Source: Natronosalvus rutilus
Lineage (GTDB): Archaea > Halobacteriota > Halobacteria > Halobacteriales > Natrialbaceae
Assembly (NCBI RefSeq): GCF_024204665.1
Contig: NZ_CP100355.1
Location: forward strand, 2,089,451-2,153,450
DNA: 64,000 bases
Direction of reading: 5' to 3'
The notes under the pieces were generated by a model. It did not search any database, was not told the DNA's origin, and saw only the letters and a list, made by a program, of their open reading frames with translations. The position numbers and the translations under genes were made by a program. Shown here one piece after another: positions 27,388-37,594 of this stretch (position 1 is its first letter; the number at the start of each line of letters is the position of its first letter).

Positions 27388-27418
27388 GCCGATCTCCCTT
27401 GACAAGGGAGCGGTCGGC
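27388..27418. other. Strong imperfect hairpin inside the tRNA-bounded segment
   Basis: CTCCCTTG-A-CAAGGGAG (27394-27410) is a perfect 8-bp inverted repeat around a single base. Outer arms GCCGA (27388-27392) and TCGGC (27414-27418) also pair, leaving a small asymmetric bulge. It lies in a 283-base stretch (27203-27485) that contains no credible gene. It could be a terminator for a rightward transcript, a protein site or an element end. Confidence 0.5.
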
Positions 27419-27485
27419 TCTCCCCTGCATAACAAGTCAATACCTGGTCGTCCTCGAGAATACCGTGCCGCGAGGCTTCGGACAG

Positions 27486-27956
27486 TCAGTTATCAGGTGA
27501 CTGTTCATCATCGCAACTGGACGACCACCACAAATCGACTTCCCCGGCCTGACCAGGGGCAAGACTTCCAATTTGAATCAGAACCCAAGCACAAGTGGTG
27601 TCATACTCACTGAAATCGAACCGTTGCCAGTCCGATCGCGGTTGATCGTCTCGCCATGCATAGAGTTCGTAGGAGCCGGACTCGGTTGGATAATTCTCAA
27701 ACCACCCACCCCCAGTCTGTTCTGTATCGGGATCGGCGGCCTCTACTTCCATCGCCCTCCAATACACTGGCTCATCGTCTTCGACTATCAACACGTAAAC
27801 TGTGTGTGCCTCGAGATCGTGATTTACAACTTCGAGTTTCGATAAGCGAGGTTCCTCTGATGAGCCAATTCCAAGTGTAGTACAACCACCTATCCCGACA
27901 ACAAGAGGAACACCAGCCCAGTGGAGGAGTTTTCGTCTCGATACCAAAGCATACAA
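27486..27956 (-). CDS. Putative lipoprotein with TTG start
   Basis: A 156-residue ORF beginning SRRKLLHWAGVPLVVGIGGC after a few residues: a twin-arginine-like signal and a lipobox ending in Cys, so a membrane-anchored extracellular protein. The mature part has two later cysteines (TTCAW and SSSCDDE) and ends in an acidic tail; it looks beta-rich, with no known domain. Only TTG codons (27956 or 27947) are available in frame, rare for haloarchaea; 27947 lies about 27 bases after the TATA-like CATATTATCC. Base composition is lower in G+C than the chromosome. It may be a recent arrival or slightly decayed. Confidence 0.6.
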   Translation of the reverse strand: MYALVSRRKLLHWAGVPLVVGIGGCTTLGIGSSEEPRLSKLEVVNHDLEAHTVYVLIVEDDEPVYWRAMEVEAADPDTEQTGGGWFENYPTESGSYELYAWRDDQPRSDWQRFDFSEYDTTCAWVLIQIGSLAPGQAGEVDLWWSSSCDDEQSPDN

Positions 27957-27957
27957 A

Positions 27958-27979
27958 CATATTATTGTGGGATAATATG
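27958..27979. promoter_or_regulatory. 8-bp inverted repeat overlapping the lipoprotein promoter
   Basis: CATATTAT (27958-27965) and ATAATATG (27972-27979) are perfect inverted copies around TGTGGG. The right arm coincides with the likely TATA box for the leftward lipoprotein gene, so a protein bound here would block it. The two arms may instead simply be two AT-rich promoter boxes. Confidence 0.4.
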
Positions 27980-28116
27980 AACGTTCTGTTCGACGGATAA
28001 GACGACCGTTGATTGAGGTACTATGCTCGTTATTTACTCTGCCCGTGCTGATCAGTATAGAACCCAGTCGGTTGTCGTTGGAAGTTCAGCAATGGCGGTG
28101 TTCCATCAACGATGAA

Positions 28117-28383
28117 CTACCGCTGGCTCTGCTCCTCGTCAGCCTCCTTGAGCGCCTTCCACTCCTCTATGTCCTCGTTCGTGATAGGATGAGACAGCGG
28201 GCCACCTGGCGGCGCGAGGGCGACGTAGAGCAGGTACCCGAGTAGACTGAATAGAAGCACGATGAGGAACCACGTAAACGGATCGCGGTCGGGGTGCTCG
28301 GAGTTGGCCTGTTTCAGGTAGACGGCTGTCGCAACGGCTACGTTGACGACCACTAACAGCAGGACTAATTGAATCAGGTTCAT
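28117..28383 (-). CDS. Small two-helix membrane protein
   Basis: An 88-residue protein starting MNLIQLVLLLVVVNVAVATAV, with a second hydrophobic segment FTWFLIVLLFSLLGYLLYVAL near residue 45. A soluble C-terminal helix rich in Glu and Lys (NEDIEEWKALKEAD) follows. The start is five bases after the stop of the 42-residue CxxC gene, and an upstream in-frame extension overlapping that gene is rejected. This is the last gene of the three-gene mini-operon inside the tRNA-bounded segment. The function is unknown. Confidence 0.65.
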   Translation of the reverse strand: MNLIQLVLLLVVVNVAVATAVYLKQANSEHPDRDPFTWFLIVLLFSLLGYLLYVALAPPGGPLSHPITNEDIEEWKALKEADEEQSQR

Positions 28384-28388
28384 AGCCG

Positions 28389-28517
28389 TCAGTCCTCTCG
28401 GTTCGCTTGTGCGACCTGATAGCAGGGCCAGCAGGGAAGGTCGGACAGGGCCGCACACTCCGGGCACTCCTCGAGATCGTCGACCTTGTCATCGTCGAGA
28501 ACACCGCCGTCCGCCAC
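28389..28517 (-). CDS. 42-residue protein with two CxxC pairs
   Basis: A GTG-started ORF reading VADGGVLDDDKVDDLEECPE and then CAALSDLPCWPCYQVAQANRED. The cysteines form CPEC and CWPC, suitable for one zinc ion. It ends five bases before the ATG of the 88-residue membrane protein and begins 33 bases after the stop of the 43-residue gene. The close spacing and clean acidic composition support a real gene despite its size. No ATG is available in frame. Confidence 0.5.
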   Translation of the reverse strand: MADGGVLDDDKVDDLEECPECAALSDLPCWPCYQVAQANRED

Positions 28518-28550
28518 TACGTCCGCCCGTTGGTTCGAGATTCTCGAGCG

Positions 28551-28682
28551 TCACTCGAGGATACGGGCGCGGGGTTCTCGTAGGTAATCGCCGCGTTGAG
28601 GTTGCTTCTCACTCAGCGGATCCTCGTTTGGAGTGGGAACGATCCGGATGGTCCGATTAGGCTCGAGTTCGGTCGTTTCCAT
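28551..28682 (-). CDS. 43-residue hypothetical protein, first of a three-gene run
   Basis: Reads METTELEPNRTIRIVPTPNE and continues to LREPRARILE before the stop. A strong TATA-like TAATATATACG lies at 28720-28730, about 40 bases before the ATG, so a short leader is expected. The ORF is open upstream through the TATA box, but that part is unlikely to be translated. It heads the compact leftward group 43 aa, 42 aa (CxxC), 88 aa (membrane). No homologue is recognised. Confidence 0.45.
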   Translation of the reverse strand: METTELEPNRTIRIVPTPNEDPLSEKQPQRGDYLREPRARILE

Positions 28683-28787
28683 TACGGGACAGCGTTCTAG
28701 TGTTTTCGGTCTGGTTTCGTATATATTAGGGGCTTTTGTACTCACAGACACTCCAAGAAAAATGCACGACTCAACGGATTTGAGGAG

Positions 28788-28869
28788 TGCGCGGGACAGG
28801 ATTCGAACCTGCGGACTCCTACGAGACAGCGTCCTAAGCGCTGCGCCGTTACCACTTGGCTACCCGCGC
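28788..28869 (-). tRNA. tRNA-Leu (anticodon UAG)
   Basis: An 82-nt class II tRNA. The acceptor stem GCGCGGG pairs fully with CCCGCGC, with A as discriminator and no encoded CCA. The D arm is GCC...GGC, the anticodon stem CAGCG/CGCTG encloses CTTAGGA (anticodon TAG), the long variable arm CTC-GTAG-GAG is typical of leucine tRNAs, and the T arm is GCAGG/CCTGT around TTCGAAT. No intron is present. Its 3' half is duplicated 1.6 kb downstream, showing that it served as an integration target. Confidence 0.97.
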
Positions 28870-28916
28870 TCGAGTTCGAATACACGTCGAATCGGCTAAG
28901 AAAGTATCGGTCCGTC

Positions 28917-29087
28917 CTAGTGCGTCACCGGTTCCTCTGGCGACCAGTCCGGCGGCACGATGAACGTGATGTGCTCGGCGTCTCGCAACTGGTGGAGTTC
29001 GGCTGCCTGCTCGGCCAGCGATCGGTCTCGATACGGCATCTCGAGCCCGCAGCCAGTACAGACAAGTTTGCAAGTTGGTTCGTTCAT
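28917..29087 (-). CDS. 56-residue zinc-finger-like protein
   Basis: An ATG-started ORF reading MNEPTCKLVCTGCGLEMPYR, then a helix (SLAEQAAELHQLRDAEH) and ending in a proline-rich VPPDWSPEEPVTH. Cysteines at 6, 10 and 13 with a His further on could bind zinc. It resembles the many small CPxCG-type proteins of haloarchaea, several of which affect growth and motility in Haloferax. It stands alone, 47 bases upstream of the tRNA gene on the same strand. Confidence 0.7.
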   Translation of the reverse strand: MNEPTCKLVCTGCGLEMPYRDRSLAEQAAELHQLRDAEHITFIVPPDWSPEEPVTH

Positions 29088-29345
29088 TGTGGTGACGCGT
29101 ACCCCCCGCCGGGTGCGTGGTCCTTGCTTCGAATCCGAACCGCTTTAGTAAGAGTGACCTAGTGAAATCCCGGGCGAACGGCCAGTTAGCCTAGGGTTTC
29201 GTAGCTGGACGTTGTCTGGCGTAGCACGTTATTGCGATGAGAATCACGGCCGCCGCCACAGTCCTCGACAGGTGAACGACGGTGGGACGCGACGGGAGCG
29301 ATTGCCAACCGTGTGTTTATGGTGCAACCATCCGTTGTAACGAGC

Positions 29346-29654
29346 ATGTACAGCGCCAATACGCGCGTCGAACACCAACCGTGGCTCGAGGAACTCGAGC
29401 AGGCCGCGGATCGACTCGAGCTGACGGGCGAGGCTCGCTCGACGGCCGCCGATCTCTTTCTCGCGAATGTCCCCGAGGCCGACCGATCGAAGCCGGCGGT
29501 GTTGGCGGCGAGCATCTACGCCGGGTCGCTCGTCGCGGGCGACGGTCGCACTCAGTGTGCCGTCGCCGACGCGGCAGACGTCTCCCGCCTCTCGATCCAA
29601 CAGCGCTGGAAGGACCTGCTGGCCGGCGCCGGACTCGAGCCGCCGAAGTGGTAG
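29346..29654 (+). CDS. Single-repeat TFIIB-like cyclin-fold protein
   Basis: A 102-residue protein. Residues 10-90 match one cyclin repeat of archaeal TFB: LEELEQAADRLELTGEARSTAADLFLANVPEADRSK, then PAVLAASIYAGSL and a helix-turn-helix-like SRLSIQQRWKDLL. TFB normally has a zinc ribbon and two repeats (about 300 residues), so this lacks the polymerase-recruiting part. It may be a TFB-related regulator or antagonist, or a relic. A TATA-like GTTTATGG lies upstream. The ATG at 29346 is preferred to an in-frame GTG/ATG further upstream. Confidence 0.7.
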   Translation: MYSANTRVEHQPWLEELEQAADRLELTGEARSTAADLFLANVPEADRSKPAVLAASIYAGSLVAGDGRTQCAVADAADVSRLSIQQRWKDLLAGAGLEPPKW

Positions 29655-30078
29655 GCCGCTCGGTGATCGAGCGCAACGCGAGTGACTCACCTGGACCTGG
29701 GAGAACGCGCAGACGCGTCGAACCACAATTGTCAGTGCAAATCGCCGCCGATTCGAGCGAGTCAGCCGAGCGCCTTTCTCTTGCGAATGCCTCCTCCTCT
29801 CCTCGCGATCCATCATCGCCGGATCGTGAGCGCTTCGTTCGACGCACCGAGTAATGGTCGATAATCCCGATTCACGGGATCGTTCCAGCGGGAAAACACC
29901 GATGTCGTTCCGGTAGGCGGCCGCTACACGGGCGAAAGTGTTCCGTTTCCTGATGGTTTTCGAGACGCCGAGACGTGTTTTCGCCCGATGCGCTCACCGA
30001 GTGTCGTCGACGATTCGCGCTCGAGACGACCACGCTCACCGGCCTCGAACGTCGACGGCAAACGCGAGTAGTGGAGCG
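29655..30078. other. Intergenic region of 424 bases with no gene seen
   Basis: Between the TFIIB-like gene and the convergent end of the amylase gene. ORFs here are arginine- and serine-rich with no start signals or domain patterns and look like chance. A short inverted repeat, CCCGATTCACGGG, lies near 29867-29879. No tRNA or structured RNA was recognised. Confidence 0.5.
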
Positions 30079-33000
30079 TTATTCGTCGTCCTCGCGAGCG
30101 AGTCGCTTCGCTGCCAGTGCGGTTCCCCCGGCGACGCCTGCGGTGCCGACGACGGCGCCGAATCCGGGGAGTCCATCGTCTTTTGATCCGTCGTTCCCGC
30201 TGTCGTCGCTGTCGTCGCTGCCATCGCTGCCACCGCTGTCGTCGCTATCGTCCCCAGCGGAGCCGTCGCCCTCCGTATCACCGTTTCCGTCACTCTCACT
30301 GCCGTCGCCGTCACTGTCATCGCCCTCGTCTCCGTTTCCAGCGCCACCGGCACCGTCGCCATCATCGCTCCCGTCGCTCGAGGACCCGTCCCCGGCCTCG
30401 GGCAGGTCGACGTCACCGAGCGTGACGAACGGAAGTTGCGGCACCGAACCGTCGGATTCCGAGAGAACCTCGACGCGGTCCATGCCCTCGGGCGTGACCA
30501 TGTCCATCACGGCCGGATCGTTCTCGCCGGTGCCGCCGCCGATGACGTACTCGCCGGCCTCGGGTGCAATGCCGCGAATCGCGCCGTCCCCGTAGCCGTC
30601 GAACGGGGCGACGAGTGCTGCGATACCGATTCTGCCCTCGGCCTCGACGTCCCAGCCGATCGCGTCGGCAGGAACGCGGACAGCGACGGTTCGTCCCTCC
30701 ACGTTCGTCTCGACGTTCGACGTCACGGAATCGCCGGCCGCCGACTCGACGCTCTTGACCGACTCGCCGTTTACGACGACGCGGTAGTGGTAGGGGGTGG
30801 CCGTGTCGGCGTTCAGTCCGGTCCGGCCCTCCGTGGTTCCGTCCAGATCGGCGTCGGGATCGGAGACGTACACCTGGAAGAACTGGTGGGAGAAGCCGCG
30901 GGGCAGCCCCCACGGGTTCTGGATCTCACTGGCCATCGTGAACGCGAACTCGACGTAATCGCGCGAGGCCGAGACGGTCAGTTCGTCGATGTCCCAGGCG
31001 CCCTCGTAGAAGTCGTCGCTCGTCGGGTACTCGTAGGTCCCCGGTCCGTAGGGCTCGCCGGTGGGTTCGTCGAACGTAACGACTGGCTCGAGCGTGGTTA
31101 CGAGCGGAATGTACTGCACCGTCGCTCGCGTCCCGTCGCTGTAAGCCAGTCCCCGATACCAGTCGACGTCTGCCGGCGTCACCACGTCGATTGCGTTGGG
31201 CGCGGAGTCGTTCTGCGCGCCGCCGAAGGTCGTCTCGGTGGCCTCCGCCTCAGCCTGCATGACGTTCCCCGGCGCGTTTGGATCGTAGCCCAGCATCACC
31301 ACTGCGACGTCCAGGTCCTCGAGGGGCGTCTCCAGCGCGGCCTTCGGCACGTCGACGAGAATCTCGTCGGCGGCCGGGTTCGCGGCGACGTCACCCTCAG
31401 CGAGTCGCGTCCCGTCGGCGGCCTCGAGTCGCGTCCCGTGTTCGCCGTCGACGACGACCCGGTACTGGTGGGGGCGCTCGAGGGTCGCGTTGACGCCCTC
31501 GCGCATCTCCCCCGTCCCGTCGTCGGAGCCGTCGCTGAGGTACAACTGGAGGTGCTGGGCGGAGAAGCCGCCGTCGTAGCCGTCGTAATTCTCGAGGTCG
31601 CCGCCGACCGCCGCGCGGAACTGGTAGGTGTCGCCGCCGTCGTGGACCGAGAACGCCGTCAGGTCGAAGATGCCGTCGGTGAACCGGTCGTCGGTCGGGT
31701 ACTGGTAGCGACCGTTGCCGCCCTTGTCGGTTCCCGGGGTGACGGAGAGGTTCGCGATGCGATCGCCCGCGGCGAAGAACGTCGGCGTCTCGAGGATCGC
31801 GACCTGGTCGACCTCGACGGTGCGTCGTTCGTCGTCGGCCTCGCCTTCGACCTCCAGATCCGCGCCGGAGACGATGTCGGTCGCGTGCACGTCCGAACGT
31901 AAATCGACGGTCGCCGCCCCCTCGGGGTCGAAGTTGACGATCACGACGACGCGGTCGGGCCCGGTAACGTCCTCCAGGTGGCTAGCGTCGCGGCCGAAGA
32001 CGAGCACGCGGTCGTCGGACTCGTGCCACTCGCCGACGAGGTCGGCGTCGTTCTTCAGCACGTCGAGGTCGTGGTACGTACTGATGAGTGTCCGGTAGAA
32101 CTCGAGGTGGTCCTCGTCGTACGCATCCCAGTTCATGAACGCTCGTTGACGGCCACCGGGGCGGACGTCGGCCCCGCTGTTGACCGAGCCGTCGTCGTTG
32201 TAGCCTCGAGGGTCGTCCTCGCCCATGTGTCGACCCTCGCCGAAGCGGCTGATCTGGCGCTCCTGGCCGTAGTAGACGAAGGGGACGCCGGGGAGGGTGA
32301 CGCCGGCGGACCAGCAGGCGCGCTGGAGGGCGGCCCCGCGCTCCCACTCCTCGTCGGAGGTTTCGTCGTGGTTCGGGTTCGCCTGGTCGATCACAGTCTG
32401 GTTGAGCAGGCGCAACTCATCGTGGTTCTCGGTGGCGTTGAGGACGAGCGAGTGGTCCGGAATCCCTTCCGCTGCTCGCGCCCTGACGTCGTCGTAGAGG
32501 TCGGCGAGCGAGGCCAACCCGCCGGCGACGTCGTGGGTCGTCGTCGTGAACCCCTCGGTGTCGAAGTGCATGTCGAACTCGTTTTCCGAGAACGCGGGGT
32601 CCTTCGGGATCGTCTCGTCGAGCATGAGGAACTCGCTATCGTTCGCCCGGACGACTTCGCGGACCTCCTTCCAGAAGCTGTGGGGGACTCCCCAGGCGAT
32701 GTCACAGCGGAAGCCGTCGACGCCGACCTCGCCCGACCAGAACTCGGCGACGGCGAGCATGTGCTCGCGGACCGCCACGTTGTCGTAGTTCCAGTTGGGC
32801 ATGACCCGGAGCCCCCAGAAGCCGGTCGGACTGGGGGCCGGCTCCACTGTCTCGCCGTCGTGGGTGATCGGCGCCTCGAGGCGGTCCCACCAGTCGAAGT
32901 GTTTCGAGTCCTCGTTCCAGGCCTCGACGGGTGGGTACTCCCAGCTCGGTGCTGGCGGTTCGGATCCCTGCTCGGCGATCGTATCCTGGAAGTACGCGTG

Positions 33001-34221
33001 GCCGCGCCCGGCGTGGTTGATCACGAGGTCGAAAACGACCTTGATGTTCTGCTCGTGACACGCGTCGACGAACGCTGCGTAGGCCTCGATGGGATCCATT
33101 CCGTCCGGGACGAGGTCTTCGGCGATCCCGAAGTAGTCGTTCGTGTCGTAGCCGTGTGGTCCGCCGCCGGGCGGCCCCTCCTGGAAGCCGGAGTCGTTGT
33201 TGTTGCCGTACAGTTTGTCGACGCTCTCGGCGGGGACGACGGGCGTCAGCCAGACCGCGTCGACGCCCAGGTCGGCGAGATAGTCGACGCCGTCGATCAG
33301 ATCCTCGAACGTCGTCTCGCCGCGTTCGCCTGCCCACGAGTGCGGGAAGATCTGGTACATGACGCCCTCGGCCATCCACTCGGGCGGGCGATTGGGCAGG
33401 GCGGTCGCGCCGTCGGGTCCGAGTTCGATCGTATCGAGGGTGCTCAAGCTGTTGCCGTCGTAGGCGACCGCGTGAACGCGAGCGGACTCGCCTTCGAGGG
33501 CCGACTCGGGAATTCGCCCGATCAGTCCTTCGACCTCGATGGCCTCGGTTGCGAGCGCGTCGCGGTCGTCCGCGAGGAAGACGACCTCGAGGTCAGCCCG
33601 CGTCGCCCGACTGTTCGGCGCGAGTCGAGCGTTCGTCTCCAGGACGTACTCGCCGTCCTCGTGGCGTCCCTCGAGTTCTATCCGGGGCTGGCCGCCCGCT
33701 CCGCCCTCTGATTCGGGGAACGCGTGGATGGTCAACTCGTGGGTGCCGTCGGGCGCCTCGAGTTCGAGAACGTACGTTCCGGGGACGTCGGCCTCGAATT
33801 CGGCGACGTTGTCACGCCCTTCGTCGTACCGGGGCCGGTCCGGATCGAGCGACGACTGGTAGGTGAGCTCGACCTCGCTCCCCTCCGGACGCTGGGCGAC
33901 CGACCAGGTGAAGTCCTCGGCTGTGTAGCCCCCCGGATTTGGGCTGGCATTGGGAATCCGCGGGGCGAGGTTGTCTCGCCCACCGATCAGTTCCGGGCCG
34001 ACGAACGCCGAGTTCCACAATTTCTCGCCGACCTGGACGAAGCGCGGGTGGCCGGGGTGAAAGGAGTCGATGCCGCTCGCCGTCACGCCCTCCAGGGCGC
34101 TCGCCGCGACCGAGTCGCTCAACCCGGCCGTCAGTCCGTAGGCACCGAGTCCCGCAACGCCGCCGAGGACGGTTCGTCTGTACAGCGATCTCGAGTCGTC
34201 GTCTCGTGAATTGTCGCTCAT
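30079..34221 (-). CDS. Large cell-surface alpha-amylase-type GH13 glycosidase with PGF-CTERM anchor
   Basis: A 1380-residue exported enzyme. It has a Tat signal (RRTVLGGVAGLGAYG), an N-terminal beta region, and a GH13 catalytic barrel with all four motifs: DLVINHAG (near 399), GFRCDIAWG with the nucleophile Asp (near 507), MLDETIP with the acid Glu (near 537) and NATENHDEL (near 597). Two copies of a glucodextranase-C-terminal-like beta domain follow (both near YQY/YEYPTDD segments). A Ser/Asp/Gly-rich linker leads to PGFGAVVGTAGVAGGTALAA and an RLAREDDE tail, an archaeosortase-type PGF-CTERM anchor. It should degrade starch-like polymers outside the cell and stay attached to the surface. The gene is single. 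Confidence 0.9.
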   Translation of the reverse strand: MSDNSRDDDSRSLYRRTVLGGVAGLGAYGLTAGLSDSVAASALEGVTASGIDSFHPGHPRFVQVGEKLWNSAFVGPELIGGRDNLAPRIPNASPNPGGYTAEDFTWSVAQRPEGSEVELTYQSSLDPDRPRYDEGRDNVAEFEADVPGTYVLELEAPDGTHELTIHAFPESEGGAGGQPRIELEGRHEDGEYVLETNARLAPNSRATRADLEVVFLADDRDALATEAIEVEGLIGRIPESALEGESARVHAVAYDGNSLSTLDTIELGPDGATALPNRPPEWMAEGVMYQIFPHSWAGERGETTFEDLIDGVDYLADLGVDAVWLTPVVPAESVDKLYGNNNDSGFQEGPPGGGPHGYDTNDYFGIAEDLVPDGMDPIEAYAAFVDACHEQNIKVVFDLVINHAGRGHAYFQDTIAEQGSEPPAPSWEYPPVEAWNEDSKHFDWWDRLEAPITHDGETVEPAPSPTGFWGLRVMPNWNYDNVAVREHMLAVAEFWSGEVGVDGFRCDIAWGVPHSFWKEVREVVRANDSEFLMLDETIPKDPAFSENEFDMHFDTEGFTTTTHDVAGGLASLADLYDDVRARAAEGIPDHSLVLNATENHDELRLLNQTVIDQANPNHDETSDEEWERGAALQRACWSAGVTLPGVPFVYYGQERQISRFGEGRHMGEDDPRGYNDDGSVNSGADVRPGGRQRAFMNWDAYDEDHLEFYRTLISTYHDLDVLKNDADLVGEWHESDDRVLVFGRDASHLEDVTGPDRVVVIVNFDPEGAATVDLRSDVHATDIVSGADLEVEGEADDERRTVEVDQVAILETPTFFAAGDRIANLSVTPGTDKGGNGRYQYPTDDRFTDGIFDLTAFSVHDGGDTYQFRAAVGGDLENYDGYDGGFSAQHLQLYLSDGSDDGTGEMREGVNATLERPHQYRVVVDGEHGTRLEAADGTRLAEGDVAANPAADEILVDVPKAALETPLEDLDVAVVMLGYDPNAPGNVMQAEAEATETTFGGAQNDSAPNAIDVVTPADVDWYRGLAYSDGTRATVQYIPLVTTLEPVVTFDEPTGEPYGPGTYEYPTSDDFYEGAWDIDELTVSASRDYVEFAFTMASEIQNPWGLPRGFSHQFFQVYVSDPDADLDGTTEGRTGLNADTATPYHYRVVVNGESVKSVESAAGDSVTSNVETNVEGRTVAVRVPADAIGWDVEAEGRIGIAALVAPFDGYGDGAIRGIAPEAGEYVIGGGTGENDPAVMDMVTPEGMDRVEVLSESDGSVPQLPFVTLGDVDLPEAGDGSSSDGSDDGDGAGGAGNGDEGDDSDGDGSESDGNGDTEGDGSAGDDSDDSGGSDGSDDSDDSGNDGSKDDGLPGFGAVVGTAGVAGGTALAAKRLAREDDE

Positions 34222-34584
34222 GGTTGGTGGATCGTCCGGTGGTGTCCGCGAGCGCGAGTTCGGACCGTCGCTCGAGCGTGCGACTCGAGGCCGTGTGCCG
34301 TGTCATCGCGCCTGATGGCTGTTGCAAGTGGGGCGTAATTATTCATCACACTTAGAGACATCTATTGGCGCGTCGACGAGATGGGGAAACCCGTACGTCG
34401 CGAGATAGCGGCGGTCGATCCGCTCGAGGGATCGGTCGAGTTACGGTTCTCGATCGATACTGACGGTGATAGCCAGACGCGCCGCTCGAAGACCTCGTTC
34501 GCATCCCGCCGAAAATCTGAACGGCGCTCAAGGTCGCGTCTCGGCGCCGAACGAAAACTGGTCGAATCCGCTCGGTACGTCGCG
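34222..34584. other. Intergenic region of 363 bases: amylase promoter side
   Basis: Upstream of the leftward amylase and downstream of coaD. An AT-rich GTAATTATTCATC near 34336-34348 may be the amylase promoter, roughly 120 bases before its start, implying a leader. The ORFs seen here are basic and low in complexity and are not credible. Confidence 0.45.
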
Positions 34585-35079
34585 TTACTCTGGCCGAGAG
34601 GACTCCCGCCCCTCGCGTTCGGGCGTCAAATTCCCGTGTTCGTCGATCTCGCCGTTGACGATGCGGGTACTCGAGATGATGTCGTCGTCCTCGGCCCTGA
34701 CGTGGGGGACGACCACGAGTTCCAGCGGATCGTGGCCGCGCTCGCGGCGTAGGTCGTTAATCTTCTTGCCACCCTCGACGGTCTCTGGAGAGACGATCAG
34801 GTAGTCGAACTGGGCCTCTGTCGCGATTCCCGTCGGCTCGGTGAGCGTCCGGACCTCGAACTCGCGGTCGTGTTTCTCGGCGAGCGTCTCGAGTTCGGCC
34901 TCGAGGTCGCGCTTTCGCTCGTCGTAGGGGCGGACGTACCGGTCGACGTGTCGGGTCTTCGGTGCAAGTTCGTTGCTGGTCAGCCCGACGGTCACGTCCC
35001 CGAGTTCGAACGCCCGTTCGAAGAGCCGTCGATGGCCATCGTGAACGGGGTCGAAGGTCCCACCAAGCGCGACGTCCAT
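34585..35079 (-). CDS. coaD: Archaeal phosphopantetheine adenylyltransferase
   Basis: A 164-residue cytidylyltransferase-fold enzyme that makes dephospho-CoA from 4'-phosphopantetheine and [27 protein letters not shown] carries the TxxxH-type [10 protein letters not shown] nucleotide motif, and [17 protein letters not shown] and [16 protein letters not shown] fit the archaeal family. The ORF is open upstream, but the ATG at 35079 places the motif at the N-terminus as expected. It is divergent from the malic enzyme gene. Confidence 0.93.
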   Translation of the reverse strand: MDVALGGTFDPVHDGHRRLFERAFELGDVTVGLTSNELAPKTRHVDRYVRPYDERKRDLEAELETLAEKHDREFEVRTLTEPTGIATEAQFDYLIVSPETVEGGKKINDLRRERGHDPLELVVVPHVRAEDDDIISSTRIVNGEIDEHGNLTPEREGRESSRPE

Positions 35080-35206
35080 ACCCGTTGTCACTGGCGGGGC
35101 GCGTATAAAAGGGTCGAATCGTCGATTCCCGCTCGGGAGTGGTATACGACGATCGTCGAACATCCGCTTCGCATCGTTTTTTGTACTGCACGTTCCTCTC
35201 CCCGAT

Positions 35207-37462
<2,256 letters not shown>

Positions 37463-37484
37463 CGGGCGTACTGGTGTTCGGTAG

Positions 37485-37497
37485 TTTCAATTTTTGA
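37485..37497 (+). terminator. Oligo-T terminator after maeB
   Basis: A TTTCAATTTTTGA sequence begins 23 bases after the maeB stop. Haloarchaeal terminators are mainly T runs without a hairpin, so this is the likely stop for the malic enzyme transcript. The G-quadruplex hairpin lies about 100 bases further on. Confidence 0.5.
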
Positions 37498-37594
37498 CTT
37501 CCAACTCTGGATTGCCAACCGCCAGGGTGCGACTCTCGGACGACTAGCCACTCGAAGCCGGTGCCAGGTTCCAAGTGCCAGTGAGGAGTGAGAG

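Larger units (their letters stand above)
27159..28839. mobile_element. Putative remnant of a tRNA-Leu-integrated element
   Basis: The segment is bounded by the tRNA-Leu 3' half copy on the left and the same sequence inside the intact tRNA on the right, a 44-bp direct repeat 1.64 kb apart. Its interior, especially 27240-28120, is visibly richer in A+T than its surroundings. It contains one lipoprotein gene and three very small leftward genes. No integrase, replication gene or transposase is recognisable, so it is either a deletion remnant, a non-autonomous element or cargo left behind. The boundary repeats are seen; the mobility is inferred. Confidence 0.5.

Noticed and set aside
31978-33711. 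577-codon frame antisense to the amylase
   Set aside because: Lies wholly inside the GH13 gene, with a valine- and arginine-rich shadow composition.
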